This document shows positions 1 to 10,429 of a stretch of DNA of 64,000 nt, in pieces. The stretch covers positions 24,921,454 through 24,985,453 of the forward strand of contig CM060124.1 in the NCBI GenBank assembly GCA_030522415.1. The letters run 5' to 3'. This stretch comes from Channallabes apus. Lineage: Eukaryota > Chordata > Actinopteri > Siluriformes > Clariidae. The translations under genes and the position numbers were made by a program. Numbering within the stretch: position 1 is the stretch's first letter; each line of letters starts with the position of its first letter. The notes below the pieces were generated by a model. The model made no database searches. It had not been told where the DNA came from and worked only from the letters and a program-made list of their open reading frames with translations.

Positions 1-954
1 ATATACCAACTCCTGAAGGCTGTTCAGGCTGTAGAACAATAAAGACTAAAGGACATGGATGTGTGCAAAGAAAATAAATTTATTGTTCAAGTTAAACCTT
101 AACCTGTATTACAGCAACATCCTGGTCAAAATCTGTAATACAGTTTCTGGTTTTCTACCTCTCATAAATGTTTTGGAACATAACATGCTGCATGTTATAG
201 CTCTGGAAAAACACTACAGAGAAATCCAAATAAAGGACACAGGCCATTAAACATTTAAATCACAGTAAGAGTCAAGCTCATATACAATAACTAGTTCTGT
301 AACTCCATTCTGTCTGTTCTTCAACTTATTCTACTATCTTCATTTGTCCATAAATCTAGCCATCACATAGTTCTTTAAAATTAGTTAAATGCTTTCATGG
401 TTTCCAGGAACAGTGAAGTCCTGACCATTTGTGTTGCAGATAGTATTCAAATTAGGTTCTGCTGTGTGGGTAACAATAAACCTGGTTCTTATGAGAAAAC
501 TATTATAATATTGAGTACCACAAATGTCCAAGAACCAGAGCAATCTACTGTATCTACCTCAAATGAAATTGATTTGGTTTTCTAACAATAATCAGTAAGC
601 TTCTGAATAGCATACTTGAGCTAGGTGATGGTGCACATCATCTTAAGCAAAATACAGTAGGTGGTCTTCATTGAAAACTCCAGTATAGTAATGATTTGGT
701 CTGTCAGTTCACATGTATTATTAACAGGGCTTCAACCTGTTCTGGGTGACATCCACTGCATCCTCAACCAGGATGCTTGTAAACAGAACCAACTTTCTAT
801 CAGGTGGAACTCAGAAGTCCCTGATCAACAACAAGAAGTATTTTCCGTTCTTGACTGATTCTTGATACATGATACAGTAGGATGCAGTGGAGCTTCTTTT
901 TTTTATTGATTTTTGGAAAGGAAAAAAGACTCTCTGGGAAATAAACTTATATGT
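1..954. other. AT-rich DNA, nothing recognised
   Basis: The short open frames here have no recognisable domain and look like chance frames. No SINE, TIR or LINE tail was seen. This is either unique intergenic sequence or very old repeat. Confidence 0.5.
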
Positions 955-1335
955 TGGAAAACTTCTGTCACATATCCACTCAATTTAATTCAGTTAAATT
1001 TAATTACTTTAAATAAATTCAATTTCATTCAATTTTATTTGTATACAGTAGTTCTTTCGATAATGGACTTAGTCACAAAGCAACTTTGCACGAAAACCAA
1101 TCAACATATGATAAAAATAAAGGAATAAAAGAAATGTCCCTAATGAGCAAACTGGAGGTGACAGTGGCAAGGAAAAACTTTCTGGTATGACATGAATCTT
1201 GAGAGGAACCAGACTCAAAAAGAAAACCCATCCTCATTTGGTTGACACCTGATAGCAAGACCATAAATAGATCTCTTCTAGTGTGTGCTATGAGGTTTGA
1301 AAGTGGATTTGTTAAACTTGTTGAGGTTACCAAAT
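955..1335 (-). mobile_element. L2-type LINE 3' UTR fragment
   Basis: Read on the minus strand, 1265-1131 matches the 3' UTR of the LINE at 27028-28280 almost phrase by phrase (AAATGAGGATGGGTT, GAGTCTGGTTCCTCTCAAG, GTTTTTCCTTGCCAC, TTGCTCAT). Around 1010-1055 it reaches the same tail of ACAAATAAAATTGAAT repeats. No ORF2 coding sequence remains, so it is a 5'-truncated, decayed insertion in the opposite orientation to the 27-kb copy. Confidence 0.8.
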
Positions 1336-1580
1336 GTTCACTCATGAAAACTTGGGTACAAAACTGTGGTTTATTCAAGCGATTGCTGTATTAAGCCATT
1401 ACTGAAACTGTTTGTATCAAACGCATCCATGCCACCTTTGTGGTTATTAAGTGGAACTGTGCTCAGATATCACATTGGTCTTCGAACAGACCAAATGGGG
1501 CCATCCTGAGCAGAAGATAGTGTTCTCTATGTAATGAGAACTCCAACTAGAACTGGGGCACCAGGACACATCAAACAGGT

Positions 1581-1586
<6 letters not shown>

Positions 1587-1630
<44 letters not shown>
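1587..1630. repeat. (AG)n microsatellite
   Basis: About 22 uninterrupted AG units. It forms the head of the dispersed repeat that follows it. Confidence 0.95.
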
Positions 1631-1633
<3 letters not shown>

Positions 1634-1760
1634 GTATACTCACTGTCATCTAATGGATTAAAAACTAAGAACATTTTGTATAGAGTGCAAGCAGCAACTC
1701 CAGCAGGCCTAGCTTTAACAGAATAACTACAAGGGGAACGACAGAAGAAAACACAGGTAC
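1587..1760 (+). repeat. Dispersed AG-headed repeat, copy A
   Basis: An AG tract is followed by sequence related to 20750-21045 and 37108-37350. Shared phrases include GCAAGCAG..ACTCC and ACAG.ATAACT. Copies B and C share more, such as CTAGYTCAYCAAAA and AGATCTGCT. No TIRs, tRNA promoter or ORF were recognised, so the class is unknown. Being seen three times with the same AG-rich head is what supports a real interspersed family. Confidence 0.5.
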
Positions 1761-2399
1761 AATATCTGTGCTGACTGAGAAATAAGGCAACCAATCACTT
1801 CACTTAGTTTCCACTTGTAAACAGTTTTAACAGTATTACTACTCTAATTTTCCCTTAACCTGCTGTGAGTTTCATCAGCTCAGTATTCTTGTATAATTTA
1901 CTAAATTCTTTGAATTAATCCTGTTATGTTAGATTCAAATACTGCCTGTCCTTCTTCACTAGATGCCTTTTCTTCTGGAAAATCTTTGCATGTAATTTCT
2001 GTAAATCATCAGTTGACAGGACTTAGGAGTGACCAGTAAATTAAAGTCTAGCTCAAAGAGACTTCCATGGCTGGATCAAGCTGTTCTGATGGTGAAATTC
2101 ACCATTTCACTATGCATCTACATTTAATAAATTTATTTTTTTATCTCATTCTATTTACTTATTTTATTTTACTTAGTTTATCTTTGTTTCTTTTCGTGTA
2201 CATTGGAAGATCACTGCTGCTAATGCAGTTATGTCTGCAAGTGCCGTTTCTGCTTCAGTCTTTGTGTGCCAGTCACATGTCTCCTTGAGGTGGTCAGATG
2301 ACTTGCTGAAGGTTGCTGAAACATTGTAAGTTTCACTTTGATCTTGTGTTTAAATCCAGAATCCAAAGGCCTTTTTGACATTCTTTTTTTTTTTGTTTT
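1761..2399. other. No recognised feature
   Basis: AT-rich sequence. The T-rich open frame at 2067-2288 encodes a low-complexity hydrophobic stretch from T runs and is probably not a gene. The left part of the neighbouring Tc1 relic may reach in here beyond recognition. Confidence 0.45.
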
Positions 2400-3010
2400 T
2401 TGGCCTTTTGTCCAATTTAAAACGTTCAAATAGGTTTTAAGTAACAACTGCATGAATGCCAGAACCCAAGGTTTTTCATAGCCCAGAGCATCACTCTCGC
2501 TTCACCACTTTGCCTTATTCCCATAGTGCACCTTGGTGCCATCTCTTCCCCATGTAATTGAGACACTCACAAACAATTACTCTGATCCACTTATGATGGT
2601 TATATGCTTTTGGTAGTGGAGAGAAGTCAGCATGAGCACTTAAAATGGTCAAAATATCGTGCACTTTGTGTTCTGACACCGTTCTATCATAGCTAGAGTT
2701 AACCTTTTCAGCAACTTTTGCTACAGGTGCTGTTCTGTAAGATCAGACCAGACTGCTTAAACTTGCTCCCCACATGTTTAGTGAGTATTTGGTGTCCATG
2801 ACCCTGTTGCTGGCATGGTTTGTGTTTCCTTTGACCACTTTCATAGATACTAACCACTGCATACTGGGAACACCCCACAAAACCTTCTCTGACCCAGTCA
2901 TCACAAATTGGCACTTGTTGTGGTTAATAGGTCTATACATTTGTCCCTTTTTCCTGTTTAAAAAGCATAAATTTTGAGAACTACCCATTTACATGTTGCC
3001 TAACATATAC
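2400..3010 (-). pseudogene. Tc1-like transposase relic
   Basis: On the minus strand the frame at 2988-2743 gives QFVMTGSEK, VGVPSMQWLVSM and NHASNRVMD, which fit the N-terminal DNA-binding half of the teleost Tc1-like family whose protein reads FVMARRLGQS, GCSRSAVVS and RQGHGRP. Further along, 2690-2400 keeps fragments such as KVSEHKVH, GALWE and KTLGSG in broken frames. No DDE catalytic core is readable and no clean TIRs were found. It is an old copy broken by several frameshifts, from a different subfamily than the 22-kb and 38-kb elements. Confidence 0.7.
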
Positions 3011-3396
3011 CCCTATGCAATAGCATAATAAATAAATGCTGAAGTTCTTGCCCCTGAGAAGCTTTGCTTTTTTCAGTTTCTGCTTTTTCTTTTACTTTTT
3101 TAGTAGCAGTAGCAGCAGCATATTGTAGTCAGAAGCAGCAAAACATGTAAAATCTTGTTTAACAGATTTGATACTACAGGGACAGAGCAAGAGACACAGA
3201 GAGGGATGTGATTCTGCATACAAAACATAGTAACATGTAGTGCATTTGCAATTTACCTAGACAAGAATTTAACAAGGTGAGAATGTTTTAGAAAATAAAA
3301 TATATAAATCCTTGCCTTAAGCAGACATTCACATAGGCTTTTTAAGTCCAAATAGTTTGGAAATAAGAACATTATATATGTTTATAATATTAACTT
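3011..3396. other. No recognised feature
   Basis: AT-rich sequence with a small AGCAGC run near 3107-3120. No repeat family or coding sequence was recognised. Confidence 0.45.
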
Positions 3397-3412
3397 ATTA
3401 ATATTATCTGTG

Positions 3413-3527
3413 ATTGGCACCCTGTCCAGGGTGTATCCCGCCTAGTGCCCGAAGTATCCTGGGATAGGCTCCAGGTCCCCCGCGACTCTGAATACAGGAT
3501 TAAGCGGTATAGAAGATGAATGAATGC
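3413..3527 (+). mobile_element. 5'-truncated V-SINE/AFC-like SINE
   Basis: Only the 3' body is present: GGCACCCTGTCCAGGGTGTA, GGGATAGGCTCCAGGTCC, AAGCGGTATAGAAGATGAAT and the (ATGA)n tail. It matches the 3' half of the full copies at 31427 and 43170. A perfect 16-bp target duplication (ATTAATATTATCTGTG at 3397-3412 and 3528-3543) flanks it, which shows a 5'-truncated insertion by LINE-type target-primed reverse transcription. Confidence 0.93.
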
Positions 3528-3699
3528 ATTAATATTATCTGTGTATGTTTATGATATTATGTCATAATGGGGCTTGATGTAATAGGACATGAGTGAATTA
3601 TCATGAGTTTTAGTGTATTTTAAATGATCATGAGATTAAGTGTGTTCTACTAAGGACATTCAAGTCAAACTGGGGCTTAATTAATTAAATCAAAGCTAA

Positions 3700-4126
3700 G
3701 GCAAAAGGCTAGCCCACCGGAGCGCACCTCCTCAGCACTTCACATGTCAACAACAGTGCTTTCCTTAGTGATGCACCCGGGAAAATACTTGAAGGAGCTC
3801 TGGTCATAGTAGACCCTATGAAATTATCTAGGCCTTTAGGGGCGCCAGCGGCAGTGGTTAGATGTATCCCAGAGCCAGAGCACCGGACATAGCAGGTAAT
3901 CTTAGGGCTTTAGGCCAGCATAGGTTCTCAAATATAGTGATACATGCTGGTGCTAATGGTATATGCCTTTGCCAGTCAGTGGTTAGTAAGCATAACTTTA
4001 CAGAGGTGTTTACATTAGCAAAGGCAGTAGGTCTGATGCAGTAGTATGCTCTGGCCCATCCCCATGCAAGACAATTCCCAGACAATTGCTAAAAGCGCTA
4101 TACAAATAAAATTGAAATGGACTGAA
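3700..4126 (+). mobile_element. L2-clade LINE fragment, ORF1 joined to 3' tail
   Basis: Positions 3710-3900 match, on the opposite strand, the ORF1 region of the L2 copy at 14225-14445 (TAGCCCACCGGAGC, GGCGCCAGCGGCAGTGGTTAG). The frame at 3862-4044 continues into the SGNH-esterase part of ORF1 (RARAPDI, then IVIHAGAN, resembling the block III H-x-G-x-N motif). At 4092 it jumps to the family's 3' terminus, AAAGCGCTATACAAATAAAATTG. Nearly all of ORF2 is therefore missing, so this is an internally deleted copy. It is not coding-competent. Confidence 0.8.
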
Positions 4127-4446
4127 TTCAATAAAAAAATTTCATAGCATTCAATAATATTTACTGTTAATTTTCAGTAAATCTTTATTTGCACGCTGCT
4201 GGGCTGTAAATAATTGTGAAAAGACTCAGTTCTAAATGCAGGTATTTTACACGCCTTCATCTTAGACTGCTGCCCTACTGTATCTGCCAAACTTTTCAAA
4301 ACACTTGGAGTAAGAATCTGAAAATATTATGTTTTGTATAGAGTTTAATCATACACAAAAAAATTATTATTATTTATATTCATAAGAACACTCAGGTTGA
4401 TTAAGACAGAATAAAACAAAACACATGCCAAATTATGTGAAATGCA

Positions 4447-4690
4447 GCACTGGTGGCTCAGTGGTAAGTGTTTCGCCTGCCATGCGGAAGGCCCGGGTTC
4501 GATTCCAGCCAGTGCCCACACCCCAGCCACTGGATACAGTGCCGGTCCCAAGCCTGGATAAAATGGGAGGGTTGCGTCAGGAAGGGCATCCGGCGTAAAA
4601 CCTGTGCCAAGTTGTAGTGCGGACTGGATATTCCGCTGTGGCGACCCCTTGCCAGGAGCAGCCGAAAGACCAACAACAACAACAACAGCA
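4447..4690 (+). mobile_element. tRNA-Gly-derived SINE, copy 1
   Basis: The head GCACTGGTGGCTCAGTGGTA (A box) with CCTGCCATGCGG (anticodon position GCC) and GGTTCGATTCC (B box) closely follows vertebrate tRNA-Gly(GCC). A tRNA-unrelated body follows (CCACTGGATACAGTGCCGG, AGGGCATCCGGCG, GCGACCCCTTGCC) and a (CAA)n tail. The other copy is inverted at 25643-25880. RNA polymerase III promoter boxes look intact; whether it is transcribed is unknown. Confidence 0.92.
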
Positions 4691-6476
4691 GTCATGCAGA
4701 AACCGTGGAACTAAGAGAGGGTACGAGGGATCTTAAATACACTCGTACTGCCAAAGCTCAGAATCAAGTCACATACACAGAATGTTACACAGAATCAAAT
4801 AGCAACATATATAAATAGATTGTGACACTAGGGATGAAAACTATTGGAAAAGAAGGAAAGCAAAAAAAAACTAAACTACTACTACTAATAATAATAATAA
4901 TAAGTAAAGAAAGTACAACAGGAACAACAGGCAAGAATTATTACTGATACAGAAAAAGGGGAGAAGAAAAAAGGAAAAAGATATTGAATATACTGAGGGA
5001 TAGTGGAATTGTGCGTCATTTATAATTGTGATTCTCTCCTTGCCTCTCAATTTTGTATTATTTAGGGTTTTAAGTCGTTGAGTGTTCTTATAAATATAAA
5101 AATTGCTAAAAGATTAAAGTTGATGCATATATTTTAATGTCACTGTAAATATTCACATGTATTTACCTCTTTGGATAATACTATGTCAATGCCCTCACAT
5201 ACTCTTTAATGCTCCCTTCTTTTGCGTGTGATTGATGCCTCACATAGCTGTAAATGTGTGCTAATTTCATTCGGACTACACAAAAATTATTTCTCTTCAC
5301 TTGGAGAGGAAAAAAATGGTGGAGCCTCGGGAGATGATTTGATTTTAAAATAAAGGCCGTTTCTAGCTGACTTGTCAGAACAAGGCTGGAGCTCAGTGAT
5401 CTAGCTCGTGTCTTCCACAGAAGTGCTTTCGGCTTGTTTCTTCAGCACACTCAATCCGCGCACTCTCACGTCTATACAGGGTAAACTATTGTGTTGATAG
5501 TTCTCAAGGAAAGCGCTAGATTACATGGATATTAATTATTTTCATTTATCAGGAAAGCATCAGGGTCTGGATAGAAGTGTCACTCTGTACAGATCCAAAC
5601 CGCTTTTGGACATTCAAAGTTCCTGGTTTGTCGTGAATGTCCCTTTATTATTAAGGCAAATTAAGGTGCTAACCAAGATACAGTATACATACCTGGCCAA
5701 CAACACGTTGTAGACTAATTGCTCATCACATATTACTATTACATGCACAGATCAAGGAACTGGGAATGTGCTTTCTCTCATGCTTATAGATTCTGATCAT
5801 CCTTCTCCTCCTTAATAGCTCACACAATTATTTAAAAAAAAAGCATGAGACTTGCCAAAACACAGTGTCACAATTTTCTAGCACTGCATGCTCTTGCTTA
5901 ACTTCTTGTTAATGAGCCAATGTGCACAGCATGTGGCCATCTTAACATACAGCATGCTTGGCTGTGTTTCATCACTCACTGCCAACAATCAGGGTTTATT
6001 TTTTTCTGCCACAGTTCTAAACTCATGCATTTTATAATTTTTAGGAAAGAGATTTTTTAAATGAAAGACATTTTTGGGTCATTATGACATGAGGATAGCT
6101 AAGGCAAAATGTCAGGTGCTGTGTCTGTAAATCCTGCCAAAGGGAAGAATTACGTGTAAAACAGCAATGCATTAAGGGGAGAAAGTCTGTTTATTTTATA
6201 TACATACTACAGTATATCTAACATTTTAAGATAACTGAGACATTTTACCTTATACTGGGTCTTGATTTTCTTCCAGGTATGTCCATTATTTGCACCATCC
6301 GTTTATTTCTTGACCCTTTTGTGTAGATTAATTTAATCTCAATGACATTTATTGAAGTGTATGATTGCAATGTTTTTGGTATATTGTTGTTATATGTCAT
6401 TATTATTAATGTTATTTAGGCAGGTGTCTTATGTAACAGCTGGTTATATCCTATACTTTAGTGATTAGCCATAAGT
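4691..6476. other. AT-rich stretch without recognised genes
   Basis: It contains a small (AAT)n run near 4886-4901 and A-rich sequence up to 4980. The rest is unique-looking. A phrase around 5668 (GCTAACCAAGATACAGTATA) recurs at 7718-7739 but its origin is unclear. No gene, TIR or SINE was seen. Confidence 0.45.

Positions 6477-6564
<88 letters not shown>
6477..6564. repeat. Compound (CT)n(TA)n microsatellite
   Basis: About 13 CT units run straight into about 31 TA units. Polymorphism and some assembly error are likely. Confidence 0.95.
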
Positions 6565-6565
<1 letters not shown>

Positions 6566-6568
6566 TTA

Positions 6569-6705
6569 GTGTTTAGCACTTTCCCCTTGCATGAAGTTTG
6601 TATATTCTCCCTTTGCTTGGTGGGTTTCCTCTGAGTTCTCTCATTTCCTCACAGTCCTAAAACATGCAGATAATTCTATTTGTAGTGTATGAATGTGCAT
6701 GTGAA
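6569..6705 (+). mobile_element. Degenerate V-SINE/AFC-like fragment
   Basis: It keeps the order of the SINE middle section: GCACTTTCCCCTTGCA, GAAGTTTGTATATTCTCCC, TTGGTGGGTTTCCTCTGAG, CACAGTCCTAAAACATGCAG. Compared with the 31-kb copy it has many substitutions and no tRNA head or 3' tail, so it is an old copy. Confidence 0.7.
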
Positions 6706-6999
6706 GGTTGACCGGAGGTCTTTTACACTGTATATATGAACTTGATTTTTAATCAGTATGTGCCTTCGATGCATTCAAGGACTCAACAGATACCACTGTA
6801 GGAAGATGGACCAACAATACATATTTCATCATTTATCTACTTGGAGGTTTTACAATGTACTGTATGTTATGAGTATATAATCTATACTATGCGTATATAA
6901 TATTACAAGTATTCACACTTTGCATTAGTGCATCGTAACCAGTTTGGAAATACTTCTTCAAAATGCCAAAATAAACAAGATGAAGCAAAAATAAATAAA

Positions 7000-7715
7000 T
7001 AGAGAGTAGGCAATTTATTGAAAACTACATTTAAACTCAAATAATCTGGTCATCAGCTGATCAAAAGTTTAGACAATCGCCTTTAAAAGTTAAAATGTCA
7101 TTTTAATACCACTGTCCTTCAAACAGTCACACTGGCATGATCTCCTCAAGGAAAAAGGCTTTCTGTTTTTGAACTTGGCAAAATTGCTGAGCTGCACAAG
7201 GAAGCGCTCTTGCAATGCGACCTTGCTGCCGAGGTTGGACGCTGCAAGACGGTCCTTTAAAATTTCTTAAAAGATCCTAAGACTTATGGGACAAAAAAAA
7301 TCAAGTGGTAGACCCAAAATAAATTCACCTGCACTGAGCTGCAGGATCCAACATTCTGTCCAGGAGGACACAGGCTGATCCTCGACCCAAATTAAGGGCA
7401 TTACTCATGCCGACTGCTGCCCAGTAACCATAAGATAGCATTTGCAAGAGAAGGGATTAAAGAACAAAACCATCTTTGAAAGCCATGTCTCCTCCCATAC
7501 CACAAACTTGCCTTTTTGAAATTTGTTAGGGAGAACCAAACGTGAATGAACAGGCTACCCCAAAGTGAGCTATCAATCTGTCACCTTCTGGAAGGTCTAA
7601 AAGCCACCACCTAGCCTGAGTATCTCCATCTTGACTCCTTTATCTCATTCATGATACAAAGCAGTGAGAAGTTTATCCGAATCATGGAAAAGAAGTCCAC
7701 CGCACACTGTTGTCT
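7000..7715 (+). pseudogene. Tc1-like transposase relic
   Basis: Around 7165-7290 the plus strand reads LAKIAELHKE, AAEVGRCKTV and NFLKDPKTYGTKK with stops and frameshifts. This is the paired helix-turn-helix region of a Tc1-like family (family form AAEIGRSKTVI..FLKDP..YGTKKSSGRP). Near 7485-7525 a piece like LPYHKLAFLKFV, the segment just before the first catalytic Asp, can be read. The upstream part (CATCAGCTGATCAAAAGTTTA) resembles the leader of the same family. The catalytic triad is unreadable. It is a different subfamily from the other Tc1 copies in the window. Confidence 0.72.
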
Positions 7716-8924
7716 GGTGCTAACCAAGATACAGTATATATATATATATACACAGCTGAATCTCGGATTGTGAACAACGCAGTTTGTGAGTTTGTAAGTG
7801 TTTCGCAAGACGAGCAAAGATTTTTAATAAATTTTGATTTAAAAACTGAGCAAGTCATGGTTTACGAGCATTGGGTATCATGTATCATGCATGCAATTCT
7901 TGTTTTGATGGCAAGCGTCACTTGATCACAACTGAACCAACGGCTTTTCTCTCTCTTGCGCTGCGGATTTGTGGGTAATCGTCTCCCCTGTTGGTCTTAG
8001 TGCACATCTCTCACTGGTATAATCAACATCCGTGCAACATCTTTTATTTTGTGTTTGTATGCATGTGTGTACAGCGTGCATGTACCGTTTATTATAACAC
8101 ACGTGTGTGTGTGTGTGTAAAGCAAAAGAAAGTCTCATTAGAGACGTTAAAGATCCATTTTCTCTCTCTCTCCGTATCAGCCTGCTGTTATGTGTGCGCG
8201 TGCATCATTGGACACCATGCCCCTTCATACACACACATCCCTCCTCTCGCCTTTTTTTTTTAACTTGCCTACTTTTTTTTAAAGGTAAAGTGCAGGTTAA
8301 TTTGTTTTATTTTTACTTTATATTTTGTATTAACTATTTTGATGTATTTATTTTGTTGGGGATGTGGAACAAATAATTTGTTTCCATTCCGTTATTCTGT
8401 AGATGAAGATATTTATGACTGTGCAAGATATGGGATGTTTGGTATTGAATGAAAACTTGTTTTATTCAAAGAACATTGGTATGAATGGAAAGTTGGTAGC
8501 TTGAACAGGGCTCATGCAAATATACTTAATAAAAGTATTAAACCTTCAGCAAGATGTTCTCCACGTGACAACCATTAGGCTAATGTATACATGAAAAAGG
8601 AACCATGCAGGACGTGGCTAAGCCCCGCAACAACATTAGCTTGGGACAATAACCCATGGGACAGACTGACTCTGCTGGGTCTAAAACCCCAACGTCCAAA
8701 TAGACTCCTTTGCTTTTTCACCATTGCTCCCCTGCCATCACCCTTGCGTGTGCTCCTTCACCACTGCACTTGCATGTGCTATTTTACCCTCACGCTCTTT
8801 AGAGCTGTTTAAGCTCACTGAGCTCTGGCTCCTTTGCCGTTGTCCTTTCACTGCTGCTCTTGCGCCCGGAAAGAGAGTCAGAGAAAAAAAATTATTTTAT
8901 ATAAATATTTTAATTCTAAATTCA

Positions 8925-8928
<4 letters not shown>
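7716..8928. other. Unclassified sequence, possibly an old repeat
   Basis: It has a short (TA)n at 7735-7752, an ACACACGTGTGTG run near 8097-8120 and CT-rich patches. The 7755-8170 part has a repeat-like look but no second copy exists in this window, so it cannot be proven. Frames such as 7991-8263 are microsatellite-driven. At 8660-8880 similar CTCCTTCACC / CTCCTTTGCC phrases recur loosely. Confidence 0.35.

Positions 8929-8992
<64 letters not shown>
8929..8992. repeat. (TA)n microsatellite
   Basis: About 32 TA units with no interruption. Confidence 0.95.
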
Positions 8993-8996
<4 letters not shown>

Positions 8997-9093
8997 ATAT
9001 TAATAATATTAATAATATAATATTATTAATATTACATTAACAGATTATACATCTTACTGTTTTTTTCTCCTGAAGGGCATACACAAATTTCTG

Positions 9094-9145
<52 letters not shown>
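9094..9145. repeat. (TCTA)n tetranucleotide microsatellite
   Basis: Thirteen tandem TCTA units, uninterrupted. Confidence 0.95.
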
Positions 9146-9252
9146 ACAGACAGTCAAATTTATGTACAGCTGCTATATGATCTCTCAATTCCTGTCTTCT
9201 GCACTTCTAGATCCTCTGGGGAGTCATTTACTAATTGGTATGCAGTAACATG

Positions 9253-9255
<3 letters not shown>

Positions 9256-9348
<93 letters not shown>

Positions 9349-9386
9349 CAGTGAGAGAGAGAGAGAGAAGGAGAGAGGGAGAGATA
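9256..9386. repeat. (GT)n then GA-rich microsatellite
   Basis: About 46 GT units to 9347, then a GAGAGA-rich stretch. All open frames here are artefacts of the repeat. Confidence 0.95.
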
Positions 9387-9513
9387 GAGAAAGAAAGATT
9401 TATTTTCCCCCACTGTGCTGTCAGCTACAGGAAGGCAATTGGAGGTTAAAAAACTGATACATTACTCTCTCCACACTAGAGCATCTCTCCACAGAGCAGT
9501 CTGTCACATGCTT

Positions 9514-9515
<2 letters not shown>

Positions 9516-9562
<47 letters not shown>

Positions 9563-9626
9563 GCGCACACACACACACGCACACACACACACGGACACAC
9601 ACACACACGGACACACACACACACGG

Positions 9627-9653
<27 letters not shown>
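9516..9653. repeat. (AC)n microsatellite with GG and GCGC interruptions
   Basis: AC repeats with a GCGCGC patch near 9561 and a higher-order ACACGGAC pattern from 9590 to 9626. Confidence 0.95.
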
Positions 9654-9657
<4 letters not shown>

Positions 9658-9689
9658 AGATAAAACGCACACACCGTAATGCAATGGGT

Positions 9690-10410
9690 CATTGAAACAT
9701 AAAGTCAGTGAGTTAGGAAATTATTCCCTCGGTGAGTGAGTCATTTGGTAAGTCAGTGAGTGAATCATACAATGATTTGGTCAGTAAGTCAATCAATTTC
9801 TTGGTTATGAAACATGAGGTCTGTTACTTTGTCAGTCAGTGATTAACTCAGTGACTATGGCACTTGGTCGGTCATTCAGTGAGTCAGTGCATTGTCAGTA
9901 GTCTCGCACTCATTGTTAACCCTAATGATTCAGGAAACTGAATCATTAGGGTTAACAATTCAGCCAGTCAGTGTTCCAGGTAGTAATTTACACACATAAT
10001 TAAATAATTAAATAATAATTAAATAATAAAATTAATTAAATAATAATACAATTAATTTGTCAGTGAAATATAGAAAGATTCTGTTAATGGATCAGGCATT
10101 ATTTGGTGACTGAAGCGTTTTCTTACTGGGAATGATTGTTCTGTTCCCAAGCACGATTTCTCCCCTCCCAGGTCTCCGTGCACATTATAACATTGGTTCC
10201 GATCCCGGACAAACTTGCGTATGTACACAACCGGAAACACTAGGTGGCGGTAGAGACAAAAGTTGATTTGTCATCTGTTCAAAAATGAGAAAGAAGAAGA
10301 AACCTAGGGTCATGAACTGTGTGACACCTTTTAATGCTCCTTGTGGATGTTTTGATTTTTTGACAATCTGAACAACATTCCTACATCACATCAGTCAGTC
10401 AGTCAATTAT
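9690..10410. repeat. Degenerate GTCAGT-rich tract
   Basis: The 9700-9990 part is packed with short words GTCAGT, GTGAGTCA and CAGTCAGT at irregular spacing. It resumes with TCAGTCAGTCAGTCA at 10390 and again after the Harbinger-type element at 12240-12290. It looks like a decayed short-unit tandem array. The AATTA-rich stretch at 10000-10055 and the unique-looking 10060-10380 interrupt it. Confidence 0.55.
9912..9959. repeat. Perfect 22-bp inverted repeat with 4-nt loop
   Basis: The arms 9912-9933 and 9938-9959 are exact reverse complements around the loop GAAA, a GNRA-type tetraloop in single-stranded form. Each arm holds one TTAACCC / GGGTTAA word. No terminator, tRNA or gene context was seen. 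Confidence 0.97.
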
Positions 10411-10429
10411 TTGCTTAATCAAAGATTTG

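Noticed and set aside
2067..2288. Small hydrophobic protein on the plus strand
   Set aside because: Low-complexity from T-rich DNA; no conserved motif, and the surroundings are Tc1 relic.
4449..4520. A functional tRNA-Gly gene
   Set aside because: The tRNA-like part is the head of a SINE with body and tail, and is repeated at 25.8 kb; the acceptor stem is altered.
4345..4695. 116-codon minus-strand frame (also the 141-codon frame at 25606-26031)
   Set aside because: Both are translations through the tRNA-Gly-derived SINE; the same peptide occurs in both only because the SINE is shared.
9231..9692. Many overlapping frames of Cys-Val, His-Thr repeats
   Set aside because: They are translations of GT/AC microsatellites.
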